Source: SIG607 sp045586405 (GTDB lineage: Bacteria; Bacillota; Clostridia; Oscillospirales; Acutalibacteraceae). From it: DNA of 64,000 bases. Of the stretch, positions 48,398-56,700 are shown in pieces. How positions within the stretch are numbered: position 1 is the first letter of the stretch; each line of letters starts with the position of its first letter. The translations under genes were made by a program, and so were the position numbers. The notes below the pieces were generated by a model that saw only the letters and a list, made by a program, of their open reading frames with translations, had not been told where the DNA came from and made no database searches. Location: NCBI GenBank assembly GCA_045586405.1, contig JAZNAG010000123.1, positions 5,138-69,137 of the forward strand, given 5' to 3'.

Positions 48398-48427
48398 AAA
48401 ACACTTCCCGAAATGGAAGTGTTTTTT
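48398..48427 (+). terminator. Terminator of tRNA-Arg(CCU)
   Basis: AAAACACTTCC (48398-48408) pairs with GGAAGTGTTTT (48415-48425), followed by TT. Confidence 0.85.
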
Positions 48428-48436
48428 AGTAATATA

Positions 48437-48470
48437 TTGACAAAATACATACTTCGTGTTACGATGTATT
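48437..48470 (+). promoter_or_regulatory. Promoter with inverted-repeat operator of the PadR operon
   Basis: TTGACA (48437-48442) and TACGAT (48460-48465) are 17 bases apart. AATACAT (48444-48450) and ATGTATT (48464-48470) form an inverted repeat over the spacer and -10 box. PadR repressors typically bind ATGTAT/ATACAT-type repeats, so autorepression by the first gene of the operon is likely. Confidence 0.75.
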
Positions 48471-48489
48471 ATGTAAGAGGAGGTATGGT

Positions 48490-48810
48490 ATGGATATTCA
48501 GTTAAAGCGGGGACTTTTAGATGTATGTGTATTAGCGGCTATCAGAAGTGAAGATTCATACGGCTATAAAATTATTAAAGATATGAAGCCTTATATAGAA
48601 CTTTCAGAATCTACCTTATATACAATTTTAAAACGACTTGAAGCGGGGAATATGCTGACCGTTTATACCGCCGAGCACGGTGGCAGACTTAGAAAATATT
48701 ACCGTATTACTCGTGACGGACTAAAGCGTATTGAAGATTTTAAGAATGAATGGAAAGAGATTTTGTATATTTATAAGTTTGTGACTAAGGGGGTAGAGTG
48801 CGATGAATAA
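48490..48810 (+). CDS. PadR-family transcriptional regulator
   Basis: 106 residues. The winged-helix domain includes LLDVCVLAAIRSEDSYGYKI at residues 8-27 and ESTLYTILKRLEAGNMLTVY, the recognition helix and start of the wing, with GGRLRKYYRITRDGLKRI after it. It is the first gene of a three-gene operon with DUF1700 and DUF4097 proteins, a common cell-envelope stress cassette in Firmicutes. The 3' end overlaps the next gene by eight bases. Confidence 0.95.
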   Translation: MDIQLKRGLLDVCVLAAIRSEDSYGYKIIKDMKPYIELSESTLYTILKRLEAGNMLTVYTAEHGGRLRKYYRITRDGLKRIEDFKNEWKEILYIYKFVTKGVECDE

Positions 48811-49405
48811 AAGTGAATTTTTAGTTAAACTTGGTAATGGATTATCTGGACTTCCCAAAAAGGATATTGAGGAACGCTTAAATTTCTATAATGAAATGAT
48901 AGAAGACAGAATAGAAGAGGGACTTTCCGAAGAAGAGGCGGTTGCCGCTATAGGCTCTGCCGATGAAATTGCTTCACAGATAATAGCGGATACTCCCTTT
49001 GTAAAAATTGCAAAAGAAAGAATAAAACCTAAAAGACGACTGACGGTTTTGGAAATTATATTTTTGGTGTTAGGATCACCTATATGGCTTTCTCTGCTTA
49101 TTGCACTTTTTGCCGTAGTTTTCTCTCTTTATGTTTCTTTGTGGGCGGTTATTATCAGCCTTTGGGCTGTTTTTGGCTCACTTATCGCCTCTGCAGTGGG
49201 CGTTGTTTTGGCAGGTATTATTTTGGCCATAAACGGTAAGGCTTTCTCCGGCGTAGCCTTGATTAGTGCAGGTCTTGTCATCGGCGGTCTTTCTATATTT
49301 GCATTTTACGGTTGTGAATTTGCTACAAAAGGAATTGTAATTTTCACAAAGAAAACAGCGGTGCTTATTAAAAACCGCTTTGTGAAAAAGGAGGAAGCGC
49401 AATGA
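48803..49405 (+). CDS. DUF1700-family membrane protein
   Basis: 200 residues. A cytoplasmic helical domain (about 1-65) has the family start MNKSEFLVKLGNGLSGLPKKD and the EGLSEEEAVAAIGSADEIA helix pair. Three or four membrane helices follow at about 80-185. Such proteins are nearly always coupled to a PadR regulator and a DUF4097 protein, and are thought to sense or respond to envelope stress. It overlaps both neighbours (four bases with the next gene). Confidence 0.92.
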   Translation: MNKSEFLVKLGNGLSGLPKKDIEERLNFYNEMIEDRIEEGLSEEEAVAAIGSADEIASQIIADTPFVKIAKERIKPKRRLTVLEIIFLVLGSPIWLSLLIALFAVVFSLYVSLWAVIISLWAVFGSLIASAVGVVLAGIILAINGKAFSGVALISAGLVIGGLSIFAFYGCEFATKGIVIFTKKTAVLIKNRFVKKEEAQ

Positions 49406-50181
49406 AAAAAACGGTAAAAATATGGCTTATTACAGCGGCCTCTCTTGTACTGATAGGAAGTATTGCTTTTGCAGGTGTAATGACAAAGCTCGAATGGGAT
49501 TTTATTAAACTTTCGACAATTGAATATGAAACAAATATCCACGAAATAAGCGAAGAATTCAGCAAGGTCAAAATAAAAACAGATACAGCAGATTTTGTTT
49601 TTAAACTGTCTGATGACGGAAAAAGTAAGGTTATTTGTGAAGAAACGGCAGTTACAAAGCACGCCGTAACGGTAGAAGACGGCACTCTTAGTATCGAAAT
49701 GACCGACAAAAGAACTATTAAGGACCATATCGGAATAAATTTCGGCACACAAAAAATAACTGTTTATCTGCCGAAAAATGAGTATACAGCACTAATAGTT
49801 GATGAAAGCACGGGCGATATAAATATCCCTAAAGATTTTAATTTCATAAGTGCAGATATTAAGCTTAGCACCGGCGATGTTGAGTTTTATGCATCAGTTT
49901 TAGAAACACTTAAGATAAAAACAAGTACAGGTGATATTCATATAGAAGATATTGTTGCCTCAAACCTTGAACTTTCGGTTTCTACAGGTAAGGTGTACCT
50001 TAAAAATATTGAGTGTAAAAATCTTACATCAGACGGCGATACGGGAGATATATTGTTAAAAAATATAAATGCTAAAGAAAAGGTTATAATCAGAAGAAGC
50101 ACAGGTAATATAAAATTCGACGGCTATACCGCCAATGAAATTTTTGCCGAAACCGACACGGGCAATGTAGAAGGTTTATAA
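49402..50181 (+). CDS. DUF4097-family β-helix-like surface protein
   Basis: 259 residues. A single N-terminal helix (about 9-28) acts as signal anchor. A repetitive β-rich domain follows, with short recurring STGDI/STGKV/DTGDI/STGNI/DTGNV units roughly every 20 residues, typical of the DUF4097 adhesin-like fold. It is the last gene of the PadR operon and probably lies outside the membrane. It ends at a perfect palindromic terminator. Confidence 0.9.
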   Translation: MKKTVKIWLITAASLVLIGSIAFAGVMTKLEWDFIKLSTIEYETNIHEISEEFSKVKIKTDTADFVFKLSDDGKSKVICEETAVTKHAVTVEDGTLSIEMTDKRTIKDHIGINFGTQKITVYLPKNEYTALIVDESTGDINIPKDFNFISADIKLSTGDVEFYASVLETLKIKTSTGDIHIEDIVASNLELSVSTGKVYLKNIECKNLTSDGDTGDILLKNINAKEKVIIRRSTGNIKFDGYTANEIFAETDTGNVEGL

Positions 50182-50182
50182 T

Positions 50183-50216
50183 AAAAAATGCAAGTCGTAC
50201 GACTTGCATTTTTTTA
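50183..50216. terminator. Bidirectional terminator between DUF4097 and α/β hydrolase genes
   Basis: A perfect 32-base palindrome (50183-50214) centred on GT/AC, with AAAAAA and TTTTTT at its ends, shared by two convergent genes. Confidence 0.9.
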
Positions 50217-51182
50217 ATCGTTTTCTTTAAAAAACTCAAGGGTTGCTTTTTCGTAGCCCTCTTTATCAATAAAATAACTCATGCCGTGGGCGGCGCCGGG
50301 GACAATAAATAACTTTTTGGGAGCGGCGCAAGCCTTATAGTTTTCAAAGGTCATTTCAATAGGCACGAATTTATCATCGGTGCCGTGGGCAAAAAGCACG
50401 GGGACTGTGCAGTTACTCAGCGCCTCGGTGCAGGAATATTCGTCGCTTTTAGTCTGAATTTTTTTCCTGCACATATCGTTTACTACGGCGCTATAAAGCC
50501 CGTAGGGTATTTTTAGATTATTTTCGGCAACATGCTTCCATATAGCGTAGGGTGAGGTAAAACCGCAGTCGGCAATAATTCCTTTAACGCAGGTGGGTAG
50601 CTCAAAGCCTGAGGTCATAAGCACCGTTGTGGCGCCCATTGATACACCGCAAAGGTAAACGGGAAGTTTTCCGCCTGTCTTTTCATTTACCCATTTAACC
50701 CACTCAAAACAGTCAAAGCGTTCAAGCAGACCAAAGCCCATATATTCGCCCTCGCTGTTGCCCTGAGCGCGTTGCTCGGCGTAAATAACAGCGCAGTCAT
50801 TTTGATGCCAGAAGGGAGAAATTATGCCAAAATCCTGAGACCAACCTGAGCGCCAACCGTGCATAGCCACAATAACTCTTTTGGGCTTTTTAGGGCAGTA
50901 CCAATGACCGACAAGCTTTATACCGTCGTGACTTTCTATTTCTATTGTTTCAAGGGGTACTTTTTCAAGCTCACCTGCGGCGGTCATCATACTTTCAAGT
51001 AGTTTTGTGTAATCGTCTGAGCCCGTAAGTCTCTCTTTGCTTTTGCCCTTTGCTTTGGGCTGACTACGGTCAAGGGCTAACTTTAAAAGGTAATTTGCCG
51101 TTGCAAGATAAGCCGCCGCCGCGCTGCCTATTATGGCGGTAATGCCTGCGGCTACAAGCATTTTCTTTTTGCTTTTTTTCAT
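50214..51182 (-). CDS. Membrane-anchored α/β hydrolase
   Basis: 322 residues. One N-terminal helix (about residues 7-32) anchors the protein. The α/β hydrolase fold has the oxyanion region AMHGWRSGW, the nucleophile serine in CGVSMGATT, the acid in FAHGTDDKFVP and the catalytic histidine in PGAAHGMSY. This type (BAAT/dienelactone-like, YqkD-like) has no defined substrate. It starts four bases after the LOG-family gene and is in one operon with it. Confidence 0.88.
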   Translation of the reverse strand: MKKSKKKMLVAAGITAIIGSAAAAYLATANYLLKLALDRSQPKAKGKSKERLTGSDDYTKLLESMMTAAGELEKVPLETIEIESHDGIKLVGHWYCPKKPKRVIVAMHGWRSGWSQDFGIISPFWHQNDCAVIYAEQRAQGNSEGEYMGFGLLERFDCFEWVKWVNEKTGGKLPVYLCGVSMGATTVLMTSGFELPTCVKGIIADCGFTSPYAIWKHVAENNLKIPYGLYSAVVNDMCRKKIQTKSDEYSCTEALSNCTVPVLFAHGTDDKFVPIEMTFENYKACAAPKKLFIVPGAAHGMSYFIDKEGYEKATLEFFKEND

Positions 51183-51186
51183 TTTA

Positions 51187-51765
51187 TCAGCCTTCTTTTA
51201 ATTCTTTAACGGTCCTTTGCTTTTGCTCTCCTGTAAGATAATCGAAAATTTTATCTAAGTTATCAGACATATAGAAAAGTTCTAAACAGTCTTCCTTTAT
51301 AAATTTTTTATTTACAGCCTGTTTCATAGTTTCATAAAGCTCGTCATAATAACCGAACTGATTATAAACGGCAATAGGCTTATTGTGACGGCAAAGCTGT
51401 TTTAGGGTAAGAATTTCAAAAAATTCTTCATAGGTACCGATACCACCGGGTACTACTATAAAGCCGTCAGAATTATCTTCCATAATCTGTTTTCTTTCTC
51501 TCATAGTTTCGGGCATAACAAGCTTATTGCAAAAATCGCATATAGCTTCAATGCTTTCGTTGTCGAAAAAAGAGGGGATAACGCCCAGTATATAACCGCC
51601 TGACGCCTTAACACCTCTTGCGGCGGCGCCCATAAGTCCGTTGCCACCGCCGCCGAAAACAAGGCTGTGGCCGTTCTCGGCAAGCGTTTTGCCCATTTCT
51701 TCCGTAAGACTTATAAATTTCTCGTCAATAGACGGAGAAGCCGCCCCATAAACACAAATTCTCAA
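51187..51765 (-). CDS. LOG-family Rossmann-fold protein (TIGR00730; cytokinin riboside 5'-monophosphate phosphoribohydrolase-like)
   Basis: 192 residues. The nucleotide-binding stretch LVFGGGGNGLMGAAARG and the family signature VPGGIGTYEEFFEILTLKQL are intact. LOG enzymes remove the base from nucleoside monophosphates. In bacteria the natural substrate is often unclear. The start is a TTG with AAAGGT upstream. It is co-transcribed with the α/β hydrolase. Confidence 0.9.
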   Translation of the reverse strand: MRICVYGAASPSIDEKFISLTEEMGKTLAENGHSLVFGGGGNGLMGAAARGVKASGGYILGVIPSFFDNESIEAICDFCNKLVMPETMRERKQIMEDNSDGFIVVPGGIGTYEEFFEILTLKQLCRHNKPIAVYNQFGYYDELYETMKQAVNKKFIKEDCLELFYMSDNLDKIFDYLTGEQKQRTVKELKEG

Positions 51766-51784
51766 AATATCATACCTTTCTTAA

Positions 51785-52567
51785 TTAAATCTTGGGTTTA
51801 TCCAGTTTTGGCGATATGCCAAAGTGTTTTTTGTAAGAACGGAAAAAGGTTGCATAATCTTTAAAACCTGCAGAAATACAAGCCTGAGTAGGCTTTTCAC
51901 CCGCACTTATTTTTTCTCTGGCCTTAAACAGTCTTTTAATGGTAACATATTCCCAAAGGGTTGTTCCGGTGCTTTCTTTAAAAAGACGGTTCAGGTGATT
52001 CTGACTTATATAAAAATGCTCTGCAACGGTTGATAAGGAAATATTCTCTTCTATATGATTGTTTATATAGTTTATTATATGCGTTGCTTTATCAATAATA
52101 GGTGTTTCAGTGTCAAAATTCAGCGTAAAAGCTTCTCTCAGCTCGTCAAGGAAGGGAAGCAGATAGCAAAGCTTTTGTTTATTGTTTTGGGCTTTGCACA
52201 TCTTTTTAAGATAATAAAGCATGTGATTATACTGAATACTTGTGGTACGGTAGAGATTTTTTTCACCTGCATTACGATTATTAAAAGCATCCAGCAAACC
52301 GTTTTCCGCAAGTTCTTCAGGCAAGTCAAAATTAACTATTATTCTTTCATAGGTAGCGTTTGATTTTAAAATAAGATAATGGAACTCATTTTTTCTCATT
52401 ATCATAATATCACCGGGGGATAAATGGTATTTGTTACCCTCTACCGAATATTCTGCATTTCCCGATATGAAGTAAAAAATTTCATAGTTGTTATGGTTGT
52501 GTATGTTAAAGGAATCTTGTTGTGGATTTTCGCAAATATGCCACCCTGAAGAGATAAAAAAGTTCAA
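51785..52567 (-). CDS. AraC-family transcriptional regulator
   Basis: About 260 residues. The N-terminal cupin domain has SFNIHNHNNYEIFYFISG and YHLSPGDIMIMRKNEFHYL. The C-terminal double helix-turn-helix has ISLSTVAEHFYISQNHLNRL and a second HTH with KPTQACISAGFKDYATFFRS. I prefer TTG 52567, which has AAGGAG eight bases away, to GTG 52576 beside that site. It is divergent from the sugar isomerase/oxidoreductase operon and is probably its regulator. Confidence 0.92.
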   Translation of the reverse strand: MNFFISSGWHICENPQQDSFNIHNHNNYEIFYFISGNAEYSVEGNKYHLSPGDIMIMRKNEFHYLILKSNATYERIIVNFDLPEELAENGLLDAFNNRNAGEKNLYRTTSIQYNHMLYYLKKMCKAQNNKQKLCYLLPFLDELREAFTLNFDTETPIIDKATHIINYINNHIEENISLSTVAEHFYISQNHLNRLFKESTGTTLWEYVTIKRLFKAREKISAGEKPTQACISAGFKDYATFFRSYKKHFGISPKLDKPKI

Positions 52568-52639
52568 AAAAATCACTCCTTAAGCTAATTATATATCAAA
52601 ATGTTCATATTTGCAATATTTTTTTGCTTATTTTTGTAA

Positions 52640-52668
52640 TTGATACAAAAATAAATAAGCTGTATAAT
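52640..52668 (+). promoter_or_regulatory. Promoter of the sugar isomerase/oxidoreductase operon
   Basis: TTGATA (52640-52645) and TATAAT (52663-52668) with a 17-base spacer, between the AraC gene and the operon. Confidence 0.78.
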
Positions 52669-52699
52669 TAAAATAGAAACTTTTACAGGAGGTTTTTTT

Positions 52700-53530
52700 A
52701 TGAAAATATATGCTTTTGCCGATGAAGCAAGTAAATACATTGATAAGCAGATTGTCGCTATGCAGCGAAACGGTCTTGACGGAATAGAAATCAGAAATGT
52801 TGACGGTACGAATGTTTCGGATATTACTGCTGATAAGGCTAAAGAGGTTAAATCAAAATTTGACGCAGCAGGGCTCAAAGTATGGAGCATTGGCTCACCT
52901 ATCGGAAAAATTGTTGTAACAGATAATTTTGAAGAACACCTTGATAAGCTTCGTCATACCTGTGAAATAGCAAATATTATGGACTCTAAAAATATCCGTA
53001 TGTTTTCTTTCTTTATTCCCAAAAATACCGATGCCGATACTTACAAAAATGAAGTAATTGAAAAGCTGGGCAGAATGCTTGAAGTTTCAAAGCAGTACGG
53101 TGTAAACCTTTGTCACGAAAATGAAAAGGGTATATACGGCGATATTGCACGTCGCTGTCTTGATATACATAAAGCTTTGCCTGAAATGAAATGTGTTTTC
53201 GATCCCGCAAACTTTGTTCAGTGCGGTCAGGATACAAAGGAAGCTTACGATATGTTAGGCGATTATGTTTATTATATGCATATAAAGGATGCTCTTGCAG
53301 ACGGTAATGTTGTTCCTGCAGGTCACGGAGTAGGAAATCTTCCTGAACTTCTCAAACGCTTTAAAGGAACTGCTACCGATGCTGTAACAATTGAGCCTCA
53401 CCTTAAGGTATTTGACGGTCTGTCAAACCTTGAACAAAAGGGTGAAGAAATCAAAGTTGGGATAAAGGCTTATGCAAGTAGTGATGAAGCATTTGATGCC
53501 GCTTGTTCCGCATTAAAGGGGATATTGTAA
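52700..53530 (+). CDS. Sugar phosphate isomerase/epimerase (AP endonuclease 2-like TIM barrel), first copy
   Basis: 276 residues. A xylose-isomerase-like barrel: YAFADEASKYIDKQIVAMQR at the start, NGLDGIEIRNVDG, IRMFSFFIP, the metal-side HENEKGIYGD, FDPANFVQCGQD and YYMHIKDALADGNVVPAGHG. Metal ligands E, D and H are all in place. Such enzymes isomerise or epimerise keto sugars or inosose derivatives. GGAGG precedes the ATG. Its last base overlaps the next start (TAATG). Confidence 0.88.
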   Translation: MKIYAFADEASKYIDKQIVAMQRNGLDGIEIRNVDGTNVSDITADKAKEVKSKFDAAGLKVWSIGSPIGKIVVTDNFEEHLDKLRHTCEIANIMDSKNIRMFSFFIPKNTDADTYKNEVIEKLGRMLEVSKQYGVNLCHENEKGIYGDIARRCLDIHKALPEMKCVFDPANFVQCGQDTKEAYDMLGDYVYYMHIKDALADGNVVPAGHGVGNLPELLKRFKGTATDAVTIEPHLKVFDGLSNLEQKGEEIKVGIKAYASSDEAFDAACSALKGIL

Positions 53531-54279
53531 TGAGAATCGGAGCACAGTTTTATACACTAAGAGAATTTTGCAAAACTACAGAAGAACTTGCAGAATCACT
53601 TAAAAAGGTAGCCGATATCGGCTATGAGTATGTTCAGATTTCAGGAACCTGTGGGTATGACGCACAGTGGCTTAATGAACAGCTTAAAAAGAACGGTCTT
53701 TCCTGCGTTCTTACCCATACTGCACCGGCAAGAATTACCGATGATACCGTTGCCGTAGCCAAAGAGCATGATGTTTTGGGTTGCAAGTATGTAGGACTCG
53801 GTCATTATAAAGTTAATTTTGCCGAAGGCGAAACTCCTGCCGATTTTATGAAAAAATATAAAAACGCCGCTCAGGTGCTTAAAGAAAACGGCAAGTACTT
53901 TATGTATCATAACCACGCTCACGAGTTTATGAAGGTGGACGGAAAAACTATTTTACAGCATTTTGCCGAGGGTATGGATAAAGATATTATGGGATTCACC
54001 CTTGATACCTACTGGATTCAAAAAGCGGGTGCCGATCCTGCTTTATGGATAGAAAAACTTTCAGGCAGAGTTCCCTGTATTCACCTAAAGGATCAGGACT
54101 ATGAGGGAAAAATGGCTGTTGTTGGTGAAGGCAACATAAACTTTGACAGAGTTTTTACCGCTGCTCAAAAAGCAGGAACAGACTTTATGCTTGTTGAACA
54201 GGACGAATGTTATGGAGAGAACCCCTTTGAGTGTCTTAAAAGAAGTTATAATAACCTTAAAACTATGGGTTTTAAATAA
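53530..54279 (+). CDS. Sugar phosphate isomerase/epimerase, second copy
   Basis: 249 residues from ATG 53530, which has AAGGGGAT upstream; the longer frame from 53503 runs back into the previous gene. Start MRIGAQFYTLREFCKTTEEL, then GYEYVQISG, YHNHAHEFMKVDG, FTLDTYWIQKAGADP and CIHLKDQDYEG with an acidic EQDECYG end. It resembles IolE/IolH-type proteins. Two such barrels with a Gfo/Idh/MocA dehydrogenase suggest a sugar or polyol oxidation-isomerisation route. Confidence 0.88.
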   Translation: MRIGAQFYTLREFCKTTEELAESLKKVADIGYEYVQISGTCGYDAQWLNEQLKKNGLSCVLTHTAPARITDDTVAVAKEHDVLGCKYVGLGHYKVNFAEGETPADFMKKYKNAAQVLKENGKYFMYHNHAHEFMKVDGKTILQHFAEGMDKDIMGFTLDTYWIQKAGADPALWIEKLSGRVPCIHLKDQDYEGKMAVVGEGNINFDRVFTAAQKAGTDFMLVEQDECYGENPFECLKRSYNNLKTMGFK

Positions 54280-54291
54280 GGAGTGTTAATT

Positions 54292-55458
54292 ATGGAAAAG
54301 GTAAGACTTGGTATAATAGGTTTCGGTAATATGGGTACTACCCACGCTAAAAATGTGACCGGCGATAAGTGCCCTGATATTGTTCTTACTGCAGTAGCAG
54401 ATATAAAAGAATCTCGACTTGAGGCTGCTAAAGAGGCTTATGAAGGTATAACTTGCTTTAAAACTGCTGACGAGATGTTTGACAGCGGTATAATTGATGC
54501 TTGTATCGTTGCCGTTCCTCACTATGACCATACTTCTCTTGCAATAGCTGCAATAAAGAAGGGTATTCATGTTATGGTTGAAAAGCCTGCAGGTGTTTAC
54601 ACAAAGCAGGTAGAGGAAATGAATGCCGTTGCTGATGCAAACCCCGATGTTGTATTCGGTATGATGTTTAATCAGAGAACTAATTGTCTATACAGAAAAA
54701 TGCGTGAGCTTGTTCAGTCGGGCGAGTACGGTCAGATAAGGAGAACAAGCTGGATAATCACCAACTGGTATCGTCCTCAGGCTTATTATGATTCAGGTGA
54801 CTGGCGTGCAACCTGGGCAGGCGAAGGCGGCGGCGTTCTTCTTAATCAGAGCCCTCATCAGCTTGACCTTTGGCAGTGGATTTGCGGTATGCCCGTTAAA
54901 ATTCACGCTAAAATGAAATACGGCAAGTGGCATGATATTGAGGTTGAAGACGACGTAACTGCTTATGTAGAGTATGCTAACGGTGCAACAGGTACATTTA
55001 TCACCACCACCGGCGATGCTTATGGCACTAACCGTTTTGAAATACAGATGGATAAAGCAAAGCTTGTTGTTGAAGACGGAAAACTGAGAGTTTGGGAATT
55101 TGAAATGACCGAGCAGGAATTCTCTAAAACCAACGAGCGTCCTTTCGCCGCTATTCCTTTTAAGGAAATTGAGGTTGAAACCGACGGCAAACACGAAGCT
55201 CATATCGGCGTTATGAATGCCTTTGCAAACAAGATTTTAGGCAAGGGCGAACTTGTGGCTAATGGACAGGAAGGTATAAACGGCCTTACTATTTCTAACG
55301 CTATGCACCTGTCCGACTTCCTTGACAGAGAAATTACACTTCCCATTGATGCTGACCTTTTTGAAGAAGAACTTATGAAGAGAGTAAGTAAATCAAACAA
55401 GGTAAAGGATGTTGTTGAAAAGTTTGAAGATAATTCTTCTACCTTTGGTAATGTGTAA
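54292..55458 (+). CDS. Gfo/Idh/MocA-family NAD(P)-dependent oxidoreductase
   Basis: About 388 residues from ATG 54292, which has AAGGAG eight bases upstream. The Rossmann domain has RLGIIGFGNMGTTHAKNV, and VEKPAGVYTKQ contains the family EKP. The active-site region has GGGVLLNQSPHQLDLWQW with the catalytic histidine. The C-terminal α/β domain follows. It should oxidise a sugar or polyol for the two isomerases encoded upstream. The final step and the transporter are not in this locus. Confidence 0.93.
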   Translation: MEKVRLGIIGFGNMGTTHAKNVTGDKCPDIVLTAVADIKESRLEAAKEAYEGITCFKTADEMFDSGIIDACIVAVPHYDHTSLAIAAIKKGIHVMVEKPAGVYTKQVEEMNAVADANPDVVFGMMFNQRTNCLYRKMRELVQSGEYGQIRRTSWIITNWYRPQAYYDSGDWRATWAGEGGGVLLNQSPHQLDLWQWICGMPVKIHAKMKYGKWHDIEVEDDVTAYVEYANGATGTFITTTGDAYGTNRFEIQMDKAKLVVEDGKLRVWEFEMTEQEFSKTNERPFAAIPFKEIEVETDGKHEAHIGVMNAFANKILGKGELVANGQEGINGLTISNAMHLSDFLDREITLPIDADLFEEELMKRVSKSNKVKDVVEKFEDNSSTFGNV

Positions 55459-55468
55459 AATACATCTA

Positions 55469-55497
55469 TTGATTTTTCAAAAATAGTATGATACAAT
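55469..55497 (+). promoter_or_regulatory. Promoter of mscL
   Basis: TTGATT (55469-55474) and TACAAT (55492-55497) with a 17-base spacer, 35 bases before the mscL ATG. Confidence 0.7.
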
Positions 55498-55531
55498 ACA
55501 CAGGTAAACTAAATATCAGGGGGAGAAAAAT

Positions 55532-55990
55532 ATGAAAAAATTTTTCCAGGAATTTAAAGAGTTTGCTATGAAGGGTAATGTTCTTGATATGGCTGTCGGC
55601 GTTGTTGTCGGCGGTGCTTTCAAGGAGATAGTAACTGCACTTGTTAACAACATCATTAACCCGCTTATCGGTGCTCTTACAGGTCAGGGTAACCTTTCCG
55701 ACCTTAAGTATGTAATTTCCGAGGCTGTTATAGAAAACGGCGTAGAAATTATACCCGAAAATGCTGTTACATATGGTGTATTTTTACAGTCAATTATCGA
55801 TTTTCTTATCATTGCTTTCTCTATATTTGTTGCTCTTAAGGTTATGATGAATGCCGAAAAGAAGCTTCAGGAACTTTTAGCTAAGAAAAAAGAGGAAGAA
55901 GCTGTTGAAGAGGTAGTTGCCGAAGAAACCGAAATAGCGGTTTTAAAAGAAATCCGCGATATGATTAAAGAGGATAAAAAAGCAGAGTAA
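55532..55990 (+). CDS. mscL: Large-conductance mechanosensitive channel
   Basis: 152 residues. The short amphipathic start KFFQEFKEFAMKGNVLDMAV, TM1 with GVVVGGAFKEIVTALVNNII, a periplasmic loop, TM2 (VFLQSIIDFLIIAFSIFVAL) and a charged C-terminal helix bundle (KKEEEAVEEV...). It opens under membrane tension to release osmolytes. It is monocistronic, with GGGGGAG before the ATG. Confidence 0.96.
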   Translation: MKKFFQEFKEFAMKGNVLDMAVGVVVGGAFKEIVTALVNNIINPLIGALTGQGNLSDLKYVISEAVIENGVEIIPENAVTYGVFLQSIIDFLIIAFSIFVALKVMMNAEKKLQELLAKKKEEEAVEEVVAEETEIAVLKEIRDMIKEDKKAE

Positions 55991-56004
55991 TATGCATTTG
56001 ATTA

Positions 56005-56033
56005 TTGACAAGTAAATATATATGTGATAGAAT
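56005..56033 (+). promoter_or_regulatory. Promoter of glpP
   Basis: TTGACA (56005-56010) and TAGAAT (56028-56033) are separated by 17 bases. Confidence 0.82.
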
Positions 56034-56055
56034 TATTTTGCTAAAGAGTTATGGA

Positions 56056-56108
56056 GATGCAAAGCTACAGGGAGTGCCCTGTGGTTTTGCGTCTTCTTTC
56101 TTATTTTT
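56056..56108 (+). terminator. Leader terminator of glpP, probable GlpP antitermination target
   Basis: A 17-bp stem with a few G-T pairs (56056-56072 with 56077-56093, loop AGTG) is followed by a T-rich tail ending TTATTTTT. It lies between the promoter and the glpP start. In Bacillus subtilis, GlpP with glycerol-3-phosphate reads through such a hairpin ahead of glp genes. Here the hairpin precedes glpP itself, so the protein probably controls its own transcript. Confidence 0.7.
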
Positions 56109-56131
56109 AGGTTTAAATAGGAGTGAGTGTT

Positions 56132-56692
56132 ATGACAGTAAATCAGTTTAAGACTTCTCTTGAAAAATTCCCCGTTATTGCTACTGTGCATAAATCTGAA
56201 ATGAAAGAGGCACTTGTTTCACCTGCTGAAATTCTTGTGCTTATGAAGGCTGACCTGCTGACAATAAGCGAAGATATTAAGGCGATTCACGATGAAGGCA
56301 AATATGTTCTTGTTCATATAGACCTTGCAGACGGAATAGCAGGGGATAAAACGGGCATAGGATATCTTGCAAAACTCGGTGTAGACGGAATTATAAGCAC
56401 CAGAGGAAAGCTTATCCGTCAGGCAAAGGAAGCAGGACTTATTACGGTACAGCGTTTTTTCGCTCTCGACTCTCAGGGCATTGAAAGTATTGAGGAAATG
56501 CTGAGTGTTGTGGCACCCGATTTTATAGAGATAATTCCCGGTGTTATCGGAAAGGTTATATCCCGCTTTTCTTCAAGAGGTATACCCGTTATAGCAGGCG
56601 GACTTATTGAAAGTAAGGCTGAAATAACCGAAGCACTAAGCAGCGGCGCGTCGGCTGTTTCAACCGGTAAAAAAGAACTTTGGTATGTATGA
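56132..56692 (+). CDS. glpP: Glycerol-3-phosphate-responsive antiterminator GlpP
   Basis: 186 residues from ATG 56132, which has AGGAG eight bases upstream. A TIM-barrel-like GlpP fold: VIATVHKSEMKEAL, VLVHIDLADGIAGDKTGI, IISTRGKLIRQAKEAGLITV QRF-type region, DFIEIIPGVIGKVI and VIAGGLIESKAEI. It binds glycerol-3-phosphate and then leader RNA to prevent termination. No glpF, glpK or glpD gene is adjacent; mgtC follows nine bases later. Confidence 0.93.
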   Translation: MTVNQFKTSLEKFPVIATVHKSEMKEALVSPAEILVLMKADLLTISEDIKAIHDEGKYVLVHIDLADGIAGDKTGIGYLAKLGVDGIISTRGKLIRQAKEAGLITVQRFFALDSQGIESIEEMLSVVAPDFIEIIPGVIGKVISRFSSRGIPVIAGGLIESKAEITEALSSGASAVSTGKKELWYV

Positions 56693-56700
56693 GGAATATT

